A stretch of 64,000 nt of DNA, taken from assembly GCF_004214895.1 (NCBI RefSeq), contig NZ_CP035952.1, positions 2,056,501 through 2,120,500 of the forward strand. The letters are read 5' to 3'. Below, piece after piece: positions 30,901 through 39,830 of this stretch. Every line of letters begins with the position of its first letter. The stretch's first letter is position 1. The position numbers were made by a program, and so were the translations under genes. Under the pieces are notes generated by a model. It worked only from the letters and a program-made list of their open reading frames with translations, had not been told where the DNA came from and did not search any database. Source of the DNA: Pseudomonas tructae. GTDB taxonomy: Bacteria > Pseudomonadota > Gammaproteobacteria > Pseudomonadales > Pseudomonadaceae.

Positions 30901-32645
30901 TGGGCGATGTCAACGAGATGATTCTGGCGCTGTACCCGGATTTTACCGAGCAGGATATTGCCGCCTTAAGGCAGCCCTATGCGCAGCGGCCACAGGCGTT
31001 GCATGCCTTGTTGCGGCACCAGGGCGAACAGTTGCAGCAGCTGCGACGTGTGCTTGAGGGCTGGCAGGCGCAGCCAGGTACGGTGCGCCAGGGGATTTAT
31101 CGGCATATATTTGGCCAGCGTCTGGAGCAGGCCTGGAGGCGCCAGGGGCGGGGTATTGTCACGGAGTTGGGGCAGCATTTTGGGTATTCGCTGTCCTTTT
31201 CAGGTTTGCATGTGGGTGAGTTGCCTGATTTGACGGGAATTGATTTCAGCCATGTCGTCGAGCTTGATCTGTCGCACATGGATCTTGCTGGAGGCGTCAG
31301 TGGGTTGCTTGAGTCGTTTCCTCGTTTGCGCATGCTGGATCTGTCCGATAATCGACTCGAGTCGTTCCCGTCACGGCTGATGATGTGTGAATCCCTGCGC
31401 AACTTGTGTTTGAGCAACAACACTCATCCATTGACTCAAGTGGACTTGGCGCAGCTGCAGTTGATCGGATCGCTCGAGCATCTTGACCTGAGCGGGACAG
31501 CGCTGGGGCAGGCGCCGGACTTCAATCTGCAACCTCACCTGCAGGTGGTCCAGTTACGCAACACCGGGTTGAGGGAAGTGCCGTCAGGCCTGCAAAACCT
31601 GGCCCAGTTACGCAGGATCGATCTGAGTGACAATCAGATCAGCGCATTGCCGCCGATTTTCCTGCAGGCGTCGGCTGGCTTTTTGCGAAGTGTAAGCCTG
31701 AACGGCAACCCCCTGCTTGCACGGGACTATCAAACATTTCTGCAACTGCAAGCGTCGGAAACCCTGCCGGCGCTTATGGCAATCGGGGCGTCGAGCAGTG
31801 AAATGTTCTGGCTGGCACCTCGCAGCTTGTACCCTGAGGCGCTGGAACATTGGCTGACGCTTGAGCGCGATCCGGATTGCCAATCGCTGTTTCGGCTACT
31901 GGAACGATTGTCGAGATCGCAAGTGGCTGTGGATTTTACCGAGGAGTTGCGAGGTCGCGTCAGGATGCTGCTGGAGGCCGCCAGGAGGCCTCAAATGGTC
32001 CGGGAGCTTGCGGTGGAGTTGGCCAGCCCGGTGATGCGCGGTGAAAGCCCGCTGCGTACGTTCATTACCCTGGAAAATCGGGTCCAGAGCCTAAATGCCT
32101 TGCGCGAGGCTGTCGAAAACGGCGCGGAAGCGGCGTTAGTGGCGTTTTCTCGCGCCAGTTTCCGGCAACAGCGCCTGGATGCTTTCGTACGCCAGCAGGT
32201 GGAAGGCAGCGTTGCGCTACAGCAGGCAGGCGAGGATGTTACCTTGGCTTATCGTCACGCGTTGCATCAGCGCCTGGACCTGCCGGGTGCTCGACTGAGT
32301 GGCCCGCCCGGTCACTTGGTCATCGGCGAGGATCGATTGACCCTTGCGGTGGGGTATGTGCTGGCCGGAACCGACGATGCGTTCGTGACCTTCCTGGCTG
32401 AGCGGGACTACTGGGTTCAGTACATCTTGCTTACCCGAGGGCACGAGCTCAACGCTCTGGACGCGCTGTTCAGGGAACGGCTGATTGCCAGGCGCCCGAC
32501 CTGGGCCGGATTGCCGCAAGGCCAGCAGGCGGCCCGGGAGTTGGAACTGCAGCAGCAGCTTACCGACGCTGAATGGGCCTTGCTCAGCCGCCTCACACGA
32601 CAGGCGCTGGGGTTGCCGGGAGTTGCGCCGCGCAAAGACGGATAA
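27996..32645 (+). CDS. DUF6543 / leucine-rich repeat / NEL-like effector protein, catalytic Cys apparently lost
   Basis: A 1549-residue protein of the large Pseudomonas LRR family related to IpaH/SspH E3 ubiquitin ligases. The long N-terminal DUF6543-type region has a hydrophobic helical stretch at residues about 410-500. LRRs run from about residue 1073 to 1248 (VVELDLSHMDLAGG, LRMLDLSDNRLESFP, LEHLDLSGTALGQAP, LRRIDLSDNQISALP). The C-terminal NEL-like region (about 1260-1545) contains LAYRHALHQRLDLPG and ERDYWVQYILLTRG. NEL enzymes carry a catalytic Cys-x-Asp after a RELF-like helix; here the matching stretch reads SPVMRGES (residues 1345-1352), giving Arg1348 and Glu1350. It may be inactive or use another residue. 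The start at 27996 follows CAGGAG. No chaperone or secretion gene is adjacent. Its base use looks less GC-rich than its neighbours. Confidence 0.8.
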   Translation: MTGISTDQQGAVPDPAPADFSAASDHLAFIREQLRVSLQGGDAVLLKQLSDSLFNSVQRNHIRRAFLAPLQPLQVFVKPRFEQALNKQFGTLLNPLTDTCSRIHYEFKGFDYPSYRPIYRRSLSTQTLLQAALHNFSASEAVEGSAALKSATFVRQGTALADVSAVDYAQFCRQLDLGGQYQKHIDGLFTPDDGKEVSANIRKLFTDCERFGLQIDAHLALIHKRISRDMHARLIDISEGKQEITYNSLPIRYLTLSLEGIKLPGIGVFEWSFTPLGALVGVERPWIRLLVHIPNDTQFPLKEYGSWKAFEQDLSGKLANESYRNFFLGFAHKRDQPRLLERLQQALFNVVDGQAVLRSAPELSIDALLRSGNYFNDVFHERLAQLKDDARFCAVPTAEQDEAARRQVLEKALEIGLDVLGVASLLLPGAGELLFGVTVAQLMGEVFTGIEDWAEGDHYEAAHCLSQVAAEVAGLAAGALVINSVSALFRQSALFQRLLSVKHGNKQYLWNPDLQPYACNLRSEELGVANDKGIYQLEGQSFIQMQDRYYLVQQDADGRYRLQHPHREQAWLPELEHNGQGGWWAAFERPRQWAGGSALFRRAAEVAKGLSEEEIEALMAITGTDDAHLRRLFEQRRPLDGRLLDACNRLRTYRQLQRFNEHLNTSAKAIDMQLTLALIKLMHGGRAARQIELVAARSGDARFRMQLLTSEVERDGLLATVFTALQADERLLLMPGVKVAEHSVSRLGFSLSDWLQSNWQTCFAESLQREAQAHPGVLRQHFPGLGLHWAASLEATVTAPEFQRLALGKQLPLRLGEMARSALREQRIDRALEGFFWPRLANDDHHRLLLHFLSLDARWPSGVKLVIEGRAEEGLLSVRRSGNGFVDERAPDAKPEDLIHLALHLAGLDPAEGASALRWQLGMQAAARRSVTRSVLGIKERTWWTPIQRFEDGRVGYALSGKAVALGALGDVNEMILALYPDFTEQDIAALRQPYAQRPQALHALLRHQGEQLQQLRRVLEGWQAQPGTVRQGIYRHIFGQRLEQAWRRQGRGIVTELGQHFGYSLSFSGLHVGELPDLTGIDFSHVVELDLSHMDLAGGVSGLLESFPRLRMLDLSDNRLESFPSRLMMCESLRNLCLSNNTHPLTQVDLAQLQLIGSLEHLDLSGTALGQAPDFNLQPHLQVVQLRNTGLREVPSGLQNLAQLRRIDLSDNQISALPPIFLQASAGFLRSVSLNGNPLLARDYQTFLQLQASETLPALMAIGASSSEMFWLAPRSLYPEALEHWLTLERDPDCQSLFRLLERLSRSQVAVDFTEELRGRVRMLLEAARRPQMVRELAVELASPVMRGESPLRTFITLENRVQSLNALREAVENGAEAALVAFSRASFRQQRLDAFVRQQVEGSVALQQAGEDVTLAYRHALHQRLDLPGARLSGPPGHLVIGEDRLTLAVGYVLAGTDDAFVTFLAERDYWVQYILLTRGHELNALDALFRERLIARRPTWAGLPQGQQAARELELQQQLTDAEWALLSRLTRQALGLPGVAPRKDG

Positions 32646-32736
32646 TCGACAGCTTACCCGTGGCAGGCGGGGTGCAATTTTGCCCCCGCTCCGCTAGCAT
32701 TAGCCCTTTCCAGCTTGCCAGGCGCGACGGTTTTCG

Positions 32737-34755
32737 ATGAGTTATCAGGTTCTTGCACGTAAATGGCGTCCGCGCTCGTTCCGCGAAATGGTCGGCCAGA
32801 CCCATGTGCTCAAGGCCTTGATCAACGCGCTGGACAATCAGCGCCTGCACCATGCCTACCTGTTTACCGGTACCCGCGGGGTGGGCAAGACCACCATCGC
32901 GCGGATCATTGCCAAGTGCCTCAACTGCGAAACCGGCATCACCTCGACCCCGTGCGGTACCTGTTCGGTCTGTCGGGAAATTGATGAGGGGCGTTTCGTC
33001 GACCTGATCGAGATCGACGCCGCCAGCCGCACCAAGGTCGAGGACACTCGCGAACTGCTCGACAACGTGCAGTACGCGCCGAGCCGTGGGCGCTTCAAGG
33101 TCTACCTGATCGACGAAGTGCACATGCTTTCCAGTCACTCGTTCAACGCCTTGCTCAAGACCCTGGAAGAGCCGCCGCCCTACGTCAAGTTCATCCTGGC
33201 CACCACTGACCCGCAGAAGTTGCCGGCGACCATTCTCTCGCGCTGCCTGCAGTTCTCCCTGAAGAACATGACCCCGGAGCGGGTGGTCGAACACCTGAGC
33301 CATGTGCTCGGTGCAGAGAACGTCCCGTTCGAAGACGACGCTCTGTGGCTGCTGGGCCGCGCGGCCGACGGCTCGATGCGCGACGCCATGAGCCTGACCG
33401 ACCAGGCCATTGCCTTCGGTGAAGGCAAGGTGCTGGCTGCCGATGTGCGGGCGATGCTTGGCACCCTCGATCATGGCCAGGTCTACGGCGTGCTCCAGGC
33501 ACTGCTGGAGGGGGATGCACGCGCGTTGCTCGAAGCCGTTCGCCATCTTGCCGAGCAAGGGCCGGACTGGAACGGTGTGCTGGCCGAGATGCTCAACGTG
33601 CTGCACCGGGTGGCCATTGCCCAGGCGCTGCCGGAGGCTGTCGACAACGGCCAGGGCGATCGTGATCGCGTGCTGGCCCTGGCCCTGGCATTGCCGGCCG
33701 AAGATGTGCAGTTCTATTACCAGATGGGCCTGATCGGTCGACGTGACCTGCCATTGGCCCCGGATCCGCGGGGCGGTTTTGAAATGGTCCTGTTGCGCAT
33801 GCTGGCGTTCCGGCCCGCCGATACCGACGATGCGCCCAAACCGCTGCTAAAGCCAGTGGGGATCAGCCAGGCCACAGCTGATTCTGCAAGCGCAGTGGCA
33901 GCAGCCTCCGAGGCTGCGCCGGTCATGGCGATTGCAGTGCCAGCGCCAGTGGTTGCCGAGCCAGAACCTGTTGCAGAGCCTGAACCCGAGCCTGAGCCGG
34001 CAGAGATCCAGGTGCCCGAGCCGGTGGTCGATCTGCCCTGGAACAATCCCGTCGCCTCCGAGGCAGGGGTCGAGCCGGCACCAGTTGCCGTCGAACCGCC
34101 GCCCGAATTCGCCTCAACGCCCGCGCCGACTCAGCAGGTTGCGCCAGCGGACCTGTCTGCGCCCGACGATGGCATCGACTACAGCCCGGCCGGCATGGAC
34201 CGCGACGATGAACCGCCGCTGGATGAAGACTATTACGAGCCGGAAATGGACCCGGCCAGCTACAGTTATCTGGATGAGCTGGCCATCGAGCATGCCCACG
34301 AGGTCGATGCGCCGCCAGCCGAGCCGTTGCCTGCCGCGCAACCGGCCACGGGCCTGGCGCTGAAATGGCTGGAATTGTTCCCGCAATTGCCGATTTCCGG
34401 GATGACCGGCAGTATCGCCGCCAACTGTACGCTGATCAGCGCCGAGGGCGATGATTGGCTGCTGCACCTGGACCCGGCTCACAGCGCCTTGTTCAATGCC
34501 ACTCAACAGCGGCGCCTGAACGAAGCGTTGAACCAGCACCTGGGCCGTACGCTCAAACTGAGTATCGAGCTGATTCGCCCGGAGCAGGAAACCCCTGCCC
34601 AGGCTGCGGCGCGCAAGCGTGCCGAGCGCCAGGGCCAGGCTGAAGCCTCGATTCAGGATGATCCGTTGATCCAGCAGATGATCCAGCAGTTCGGCGCCAT
34701 AGTCCGCCACGATACAATTGAACCTGTCGATGCCCAGGTTCCAATGACCCAATAA
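32737..34755 (+). CDS. dnaX: DNA polymerase III tau subunit
   Basis: Clamp-loader ATPase that also holds the replicase together. The 672-residue product has the AAA+ core (Walker A GTRGVGKT at 45-52; zinc-binding Cys64, Cys73, Cys76 and Cys79; DEVH box; SRC motif near residue 169). A Pro/Glu/Ala-rich linker follows at about 370-530, and then a C-terminal tau domain starting near [17 protein letters not shown] see no A-AAA-AAG slippery heptamer near codon 430, the signal that makes the shorter gamma form in E. coli. The gene starts about 90 bases after the LRR gene and leads ybaB. Confidence 0.96.
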   Translation: MSYQVLARKWRPRSFREMVGQTHVLKALINALDNQRLHHAYLFTGTRGVGKTTIARIIAKCLNCETGITSTPCGTCSVCREIDEGRFVDLIEIDAASRTKVEDTRELLDNVQYAPSRGRFKVYLIDEVHMLSSHSFNALLKTLEEPPPYVKFILATTDPQKLPATILSRCLQFSLKNMTPERVVEHLSHVLGAENVPFEDDALWLLGRAADGSMRDAMSLTDQAIAFGEGKVLAADVRAMLGTLDHGQVYGVLQALLEGDARALLEAVRHLAEQGPDWNGVLAEMLNVLHRVAIAQALPEAVDNGQGDRDRVLALALALPAEDVQFYYQMGLIGRRDLPLAPDPRGGFEMVLLRMLAFRPADTDDAPKPLLKPVGISQATADSASAVAAASEAAPVMAIAVPAPVVAEPEPVAEPEPEPEPAEIQVPEPVVDLPWNNPVASEAGVEPAPVAVEPPPEFASTPAPTQQVAPADLSAPDDGIDYSPAGMDRDDEPPLDEDYYEPEMDPASYSYLDELAIEHAHEVDAPPAEPLPAAQPATGLALKWLELFPQLPISGMTGSIAANCTLISAEGDDWLLHLDPAHSALFNATQQRRLNEALNQHLGRTLKLSIELIRPEQETPAQAAARKRAERQGQAEASIQDDPLIQQMIQQFGAIVRHDTIEPVDAQVPMTQ

Positions 34756-34816
34756 CACCAGTGGCCCGGGCCAGGCCCGCGCTGCACCCCGTAACGTAAT
34801 ACTTGAGGTGATCCCC

Positions 34817-35143
34817 ATGATGAAAGGTGGCATGGCCGGCCTGATGAAGCAGGCCCAGCAAATGCAGGAAAAAATGGCCAAGATGCAGGAAGAACTGGCC
34901 AACGCCGAAGTGACCGGCCAATCCGGTGCGGGTCTGGTCAGCGTGGTAATGACCGGCCGTCACGACGTCAAGCGCATCAGCCTGGACGACAGCCTGATGC
35001 AGGAAGACAAGGAAGTGCTTGAAGACCTGATCGCCGCTGCCGTTAACGACGCGGTGCGCAAGGTCGAGGCCAACAGCCAGGAAAAAATGGGCGGCATGAC
35101 TGCTGGCATGCAGTTGCCGCCAGGTTTCAAAATGCCGTTCTAA
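34817..35143 (+). CDS. YbaB/EbfC nucleoid-associated protein
   Basis: A small DNA-binding protein (108 residues) that coats the nucleoid as a dimer. It has the usual Met- and Gln-rich N-terminal helix ([20 protein letters not shown]), the central beta segment with [12 protein letters not shown], and the Gly/Met-rich tail. I chose ATG 34817 because GAGGTG lies 6 bases before it; an in-frame GTG at 34808 overlaps that ribosome site. It normally lies directly before recR, but here recR is 5.6 kb away. Confidence 0.95.
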   Translation: MMKGGMAGLMKQAQQMQEKMAKMQEELANAEVTGQSGAGLVSVVMTGRHDVKRISLDDSLMQEDKEVLEDLIAAAVNDAVRKVEANSQEKMGGMTAGMQLPPGFKMPF

Positions 35144-35156
35144 GGTGTGAGGATGG

Positions 35157-35182
35157 AAAAGCCAGGTTAGCCTGGCTTTTTT
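35157..35182. terminator. Bidirectional terminator between ybaB and the fimbrial operon
   Basis: AAAAGCCAGG-TTAG-CCTGGCTTTTTT has a T run on both strands. It can end ybaB transcription from the left and the fimbrial operon from the right. Confidence 0.88.
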
Positions 35183-35194
35183 GTGCCTGTGTGA

Positions 35195-36277
35195 TCAGTT
35201 ATAGGTGATCGTGAACCTGGCTCGGCCCGGTGCCAGGCCTTCACGGATTTGACTGGCAGGTACTTGCTGAATGTATTGGGCACTTAGGTTGATTTCATGG
35301 CGTGAGACGCCGGGGAAGACAGTCCCGGCAGTCTGGACACTGCCCAGTGTGACGGTGGAAGGGACACCGTTGAGGTAACGTTGAATGCGAATGCCCACGC
35401 CGCTGGCACCTGCACCGGGAGACAAGCGTAGGGCTTGGGTACGATTGTCCGGAAAATGAGCGTCGGTGATGCTGAAGCGAACGTTCGTGCTGCCACCTGA
35501 TGCACCGCCCGAGCAGTTAAGGGTGATCTTGAAGGGTTGTTCGGGGGTGGTGAAGTTGACGCCGTTAAAGTTCCTGCGCGGGTGATCGCCCAGGAACACT
35601 GAAATCAGCTTTGAGCCGGCATTGACTGAGCAGGTAGGATTGGGTGATACGATCGGGACGGAGGTCCTTGAAGGTACCAGCTCTGCTGCTGTGATCGGCG
35701 TAAGTCCGAGTGAGGTCAGAGGGCTGGATAATCGAAGGGGGCCGGTCAGGTCTCCCGCGAGTCTTATCAGCTTTATCTCGTACCTAGAAGTAATGTGGTA
35801 GCGACCGGGGGAGCGCGAGTTCACTTGACGTGGCCAACCCATGTAACCACTGATCGAGCCTGCTGGACCTGACTCGCGCCAAATGACTTGAATGCCTATG
35901 CCTGGAACGTTGGTTCGGTAGGTTTGGGGGGAGGAATGAAAATTCATTGGTGTTGTGTAGCCATATGAGCTTTGATGCTGGCCGGGACATGTCACCCGAA
36001 ACTGGGCGCCGGTGGCGCTTGTCTGGTACAGCACAGTACCTGTCGGTGTCGAGGGAGAAACATTAAGTTGTGTCGGCAAATTGAACAAAGCTCGCGAGGT
36101 CCCACCGGATTCGAAGCGACAGTTGTTGAACGTACCAGCGTTATCTGGGCCACCCATACTGCTTCCCAGAAGTGAGAGGTATGGAAGTTCTGCTGCCCAG
36201 GTCGAAGAACTGGCGAGCAGGCTGCCCAGCAGGGCTACGTACGCCTTTTTAGGCAGAACGAAGAGTGGTGGAGTCAT
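35195..36277 (-). CDS. Fimbrial tip adhesin-like protein
   Basis: The last gene of the chaperone-usher operon, 360 residues long, about twice the size of a pilin. A signal peptide (AYVALLGSLLASSSTWAAE) precedes an N-terminal lectin-like region (residues about 30-200). The C-terminal pilin domain (from about 215, PNPTCSVNAGSKLISVFLGD) has paired Cys residues and a penultimate Tyr (ARFTITYN), as expected for donor-strand exchange. The N-terminal part has no motif that I can tie to a receptor, so the target is unknown. Its base composition is clearly less GC-rich than the surrounding core genes. Confidence 0.8.
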   Translation of the reverse strand: MTPPLFVLPKKAYVALLGSLLASSSTWAAELPYLSLLGSSMGGPDNAGTFNNCRFESGGTSRALFNLPTQLNVSPSTPTGTVLYQTSATGAQFRVTCPGQHQSSYGYTTPMNFHSSPQTYRTNVPGIGIQVIWRESGPAGSISGYMGWPRQVNSRSPGRYHITSRYEIKLIRLAGDLTGPLRLSSPLTSLGLTPITAAELVPSRTSVPIVSPNPTCSVNAGSKLISVFLGDHPRRNFNGVNFTTPEQPFKITLNCSGGASGGSTNVRFSITDAHFPDNRTQALRLSPGAGASGVGIRIQRYLNGVPSTVTLGSVQTAGTVFPGVSRHEINLSAQYIQQVPASQIREGLAPGRARFTITYN

Positions 36278-36365
36278 AGCTTGTCTCTGCGGGAATTAGT
36301 GTGTTGGGGCGGTTTTTTTGCACTAAGACCGCAGTTTCCAGCCCCCTTTGGGTTTGCTCAGGTGA

Positions 36366-38903
36366 TCAGGTCTTGCAAATGCTACTCAAGCGGCGGACTT
36401 CGCCTTCGGCACGCTTTTCTTCCGCAAGCGTGTAGGTAATCAGGCAACTGCTGGTTGCCTCTGAATTCCAGTGCACCTGCAGGGTTCCGTTCTGTTGCAG
36501 GCCCCGTGCGAAGATCTGACTTCCCTGGCCGACGACACCTATTTCTGTGCCGGTCTCGTCCACTACGCTTGCACCAAAGGGCAGGGCGGTTCCGTCGGGG
36601 CGTTTGGCGTGAATGATTGCGGAGCGCCCTGAGGTGGTTTTGAACTCCAGTAACGGGATGGCGCCGGCCCTTGGAATGGCATGCTGGCTATTGATCTGCA
36701 GTTCGACGTCGGTCGAGATCCCCTTGGGGTCCAGGCTGACCGTGTTGCGCCGGTAAGGGGTAAGGCTGGGCACTACGGCGTAACCACGGCTATCGAGCTT
36801 GAGCGCCGTGCCACTGGACACCCGTGCGCCCTGGGCATTTTCGGCGTTGACCACGGCGAAAGTGTCCGACAGCGGCTGGGACAAGGTCACCCCGCCCGGG
36901 TGAGCGACCACGGCGCCGCGCGCACCGATTGAAGCCTGCGAGGTATTGCTGCCGCGGCTGAGGGAGCCACTGAGTTCTGCCGCCGAACTGCGATACAGGG
37001 TGTGGGTGCTGAGGTTGCTGGTTCGCTGGTTTTCGCTGCGATCGTGGCTGGCGGTCACGCCATAGCTGAGGTTGTGTTCACTGCCGGTGGTGCCGGTCAG
37101 TGTGGTCTGGCCGCTGGTACGGCCATGGTTGTCTCGTGAGGCACTGGCGCTCAGGCTCCGTGAGTGCTCGCCGCCCAGTGGCAAGGACAGGCTCAGGTGC
37201 AGGCTATTGTCACTGCGCCCGGATGGGCCGAGCTCACGGCTGGCATTGAGGCTGTAGCCCAGGGTTTTGTAGCGATTGCTATAGCTGAAGGTGTAGCTCA
37301 GGTCGCTGCCGGAGCGGTTCCAGTAGCTGGCGGCTGATGCGCTCAGGTGCAACTGGCCGTAAGTGTCGGCAAGCGGTTGTCCCAGCCCGAGTGTGGTACG
37401 GTTGCGCTGACGCCAGAAGCCGTTGCTGTCGGCATGCTCGCGTTGGTATTGGCGCTGCAGGTGCGCGTCTTCCAGGCCGAAAAAGCCACTGGTCGAATAG
37501 CGGTAGGTGGCCAGGGCGATCTGGGTGTCGGTGTCGGCAAGCGTTTTGGCGTAGCTCAGGCGCAGGCTCTGACCCTGGACGCTGCCCTGGCCCTGCAGGT
37601 GGGTGCGTGCCTGGGTGATGTCGGCGCCGAACGCACCCAGTTCGGTATTCAGGGCTGCACCGAGCAGTGCTGAGTCATAGCCGGAAGCCAGGTTCATGCC
37701 GCTGTAGGTGCTGACCAGGTTGTTCAGGCCATACTGCCAGGTGCCCTCGACAAACATCGGGTCGCTGTCGAGTTGCGGGTTGCGCAACGTACCCAAGGTG
37801 GCGCTGTAGCGGCTGATGCCGGGGCGCAGGGACAGCGGTACCGCTGCGTAGGGCACCGAGAACCCGTGTTCGCGGCCATCGGCTTCAATCACCGTTACTT
37901 CCAGGTCACCGCCGTAGCCGGTGGCATACAGGTCGTCGATTTCGAAGGCACCTGGTGCGACGGTGGTTTCATGCAGGAGGGTGCCGCGCTGGCGGATCAC
38001 TACCCGTGCGTTGCTGCTGGCCACACCGCGAACCACAGGGGCAAAGCCGCGCAATGAGTTGGGTAACATGCGGTGATCGCTGGCCAGGCGCACGCCGGTA
38101 AAGCTGACCGAATCGAACAGTTCCCCAGAGGTGTAGGCTTCGCCCAGGGTCAGTTGCGAGGTCCAGGGCGTGATATCCCGTTGGGCGTAGCTGGCGATGC
38201 TCTGGTATTGCCGTTGACCCCGGTTGTTCCAGTTCAGGGCACCATCGTGGCGCAAGCGCCACTGACCGAGGTTGAGGCCGGTGTTGAGCCCCAGGTAACC
38301 CTGGGTCAAGTTGTTCTGTGCCTGTTGTCGCTGACGGCTGCCATACAGGTTGAAGTTGTAGCCGATAAAACCCGCAGTCACTCCACTGTCCCAATGTTCG
38401 GGATCGACCGCGTCGCGGGCGCTTCGCTTCAGGGAAGCTTGGGGAACGGACAGGTATAGGCGTTGGCTGGCGAACTCGAAACGGCTGCTGGCATCGGTGA
38501 TCGCTTGTGCCAGTGGCAGGCACGCCCCCTGAGGCGCCAGGCGCTCCTGGATTTCAAGACTCAAGACCTGTGGGTTGATGGCCAGGCGCTCCATAAGCGC
38601 TAGATCGAAACAGGCTTGGGCGTCGTTATGTTGATCGTCAGCCTTGAAGGGCAGGTCGAAACGCCCCTGCCAGGCCTGATTAATAAACACGTCGACGTTG
38701 TAAGTGCCGGCGGCAACAACGTTGCGGTTCTCGAACCGTGACAGGTCAATCGCCTGGCCACTGCCGTTGATCAGGAAGGCCGGTTCGAATTGAGTTGCGG
38801 ATGCGGACGTCGTTTCGGCCTGGGCGCTGGCGTGAAGTAGCATCAAGGCCACCAGGCTTACAACTTTGTCCGGTACAGGCATACAAAGTTTGATAGGGGT
38901 CAT
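36366..38903 (-). CDS. Outer-membrane fimbrial usher (FimD/PapC family)
   Basis: An 845-residue secretion pore that assembles pilins at the outer membrane. After a signal peptide (ending ASAQAE) comes the N-terminal chaperone-docking domain. The beta barrel then follows (for example SGVTAGFIGYNFNLYGS), with a plug domain within it, and two C-terminal domains end in a typical SCLITYTL segment. The family signature region around the barrel entry (RLASDHRMLPNSLRGFAPVV) is intact, as is the length. The start at 38903 has no strong ribosome site; an in-frame ATG 21 bases further in is an alternative. It lies between the chaperone and adhesin genes. Confidence 0.93.
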   Translation of the reverse strand: MTPIKLCMPVPDKVVSLVALMLLHASAQAETTSASATQFEPAFLINGSGQAIDLSRFENRNVVAAGTYNVDVFINQAWQGRFDLPFKADDQHNDAQACFDLALMERLAINPQVLSLEIQERLAPQGACLPLAQAITDASSRFEFASQRLYLSVPQASLKRSARDAVDPEHWDSGVTAGFIGYNFNLYGSRQRQQAQNNLTQGYLGLNTGLNLGQWRLRHDGALNWNNRGQRQYQSIASYAQRDITPWTSQLTLGEAYTSGELFDSVSFTGVRLASDHRMLPNSLRGFAPVVRGVASSNARVVIRQRGTLLHETTVAPGAFEIDDLYATGYGGDLEVTVIEADGREHGFSVPYAAVPLSLRPGISRYSATLGTLRNPQLDSDPMFVEGTWQYGLNNLVSTYSGMNLASGYDSALLGAALNTELGAFGADITQARTHLQGQGSVQGQSLRLSYAKTLADTDTQIALATYRYSTSGFFGLEDAHLQRQYQREHADSNGFWRQRNRTTLGLGQPLADTYGQLHLSASAASYWNRSGSDLSYTFSYSNRYKTLGYSLNASRELGPSGRSDNSLHLSLSLPLGGEHSRSLSASASRDNHGRTSGQTTLTGTTGSEHNLSYGVTASHDRSENQRTSNLSTHTLYRSSAAELSGSLSRGSNTSQASIGARGAVVAHPGGVTLSQPLSDTFAVVNAENAQGARVSSGTALKLDSRGYAVVPSLTPYRRNTVSLDPKGISTDVELQINSQHAIPRAGAIPLLEFKTTSGRSAIIHAKRPDGTALPFGASVVDETGTEIGVVGQGSQIFARGLQQNGTLQVHWNSEATSSCLITYTLAEEKRAEGEVRRLSSICKT

Positions 38904-39004
38904 GTTGGAGAACGTCTGTTGTAATAGTTGCGGCCACGAACATTCGCAGTGCGGGCACTGTGAAACAGTGAGAGGTATGTAAAGGCTGAGTGTGTGCGGC
39001 TGTT

Positions 39005-39739
39005 TTAACGCGAGCTACCGAGGATAGAAGTGTTGGGAGTCCCCGCGCCATAATCATTGATACTAATGAACTTTACCTGGGCATCAGCGCTGATCGTTGA
39101 ATGTTCATTTATGACAAAGCGCTCGCTGCTAAACGGCGCGATATAGCCGGTGCCCAACGCCTCGGCTTTGCCATTTTGCTCGTAAATAATTTCGCCCATG
39201 TTCACGTAGTAAGCGGTAGGGTTGTGCCCGATCAACACCAAACCCTTGCCGTTTTCACCCTGCACCGCGTTCCAGGTGACCTGGGCGGGTGCTTCAGCGG
39301 CCTTGCCGGGCAGACCTTGGGGTCGATACATCAGCTTGATGCGGGTCCTGAAGGCAAGCTGCAGGTGGTTGTCTTCCTTGGCCTTGGGCGGCACCTCAAG
39401 CATGTTCAGCCAGTACAGGGTCTCGCGGTCCTTGCTCATGGGCGCGCCGCTGTGAATCAGGCGGATAGCCTGCCCCTGTTCGGGCTCGATGCGTGTCAGT
39501 ACCGGGGTGACCGCGAAGGGAACCTGCTGGGTTTCAGGAGGTGCTTCGATATCACCATCATCGAGCCAGACCTGGACGAGGGCGGGTGAAGTGCCTTGAT
39601 TGTTGAGGTTGACAGTAACTTCGCGTTCTTGAGCAGGGAAAATCACCCGGGTGCCGGATATCACTACGCTGGCGTGGGCCTGGCTGAACATTGCCAGCAG
39701 AATCAGGGAAGCGAGCAGCTTGGGGAGCGACTGGGTCAT
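39005..39739 (-). CDS. Periplasmic fimbrial chaperone (PapD-like)
   Basis: A 244-residue two-domain immunoglobulin-like chaperone that caps pilins in the periplasm until they reach the usher. It has a signal peptide ending SQAHA, then the donor G1-strand region (VTPVLTRIEPEQGQAIRLI) and the family signature SKDRETLYWLNMLEVPP. The conserved Arg and Lys that bind the pilin C-terminus seem to be present (Arg in GTRVIFPAQERE; Lys in TRIKLMYRP). I chose ATG 39739 because it begins the signal peptide. It lies downstream of the major pilin gene. Confidence 0.93.
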   Translation of the reverse strand: MTQSLPKLLASLILLAMFSQAHASVVISGTRVIFPAQEREVTVNLNNQGTSPALVQVWLDDGDIEAPPETQQVPFAVTPVLTRIEPEQGQAIRLIHSGAPMSKDRETLYWLNMLEVPPKAKEDNHLQLAFRTRIKLMYRPQGLPGKAAEAPAQVTWNAVQGENGKGLVLIGHNPTAYYVNMGEIIYEQNGKAEALGTGYIAPFSSERFVINEHSTISADAQVKFISINDYGAGTPNTSILGSSR

Positions 39740-39799
39740 GGGATAATCATCAAATCTGAAGAGGGGGCGCCCGCATCGGCGGGTACCCCGGACGACAAC

Positions 39800-39813
39800 T
39801 GCCCGGTCGGGCA
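39800..39813 (-). other. Stem-loop after the major pilin gene
   Basis: TGCCCG-AC-CGGGCA forms a short GC-rich hairpin in the 91-base gap between pilin and chaperone, without a T run. Such hairpins often stabilise the pilin mRNA or reduce downstream expression; that role is inferred here. Confidence 0.35.
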
Positions 39814-39830
39814 ACTGTCAGTGGTGAGGC

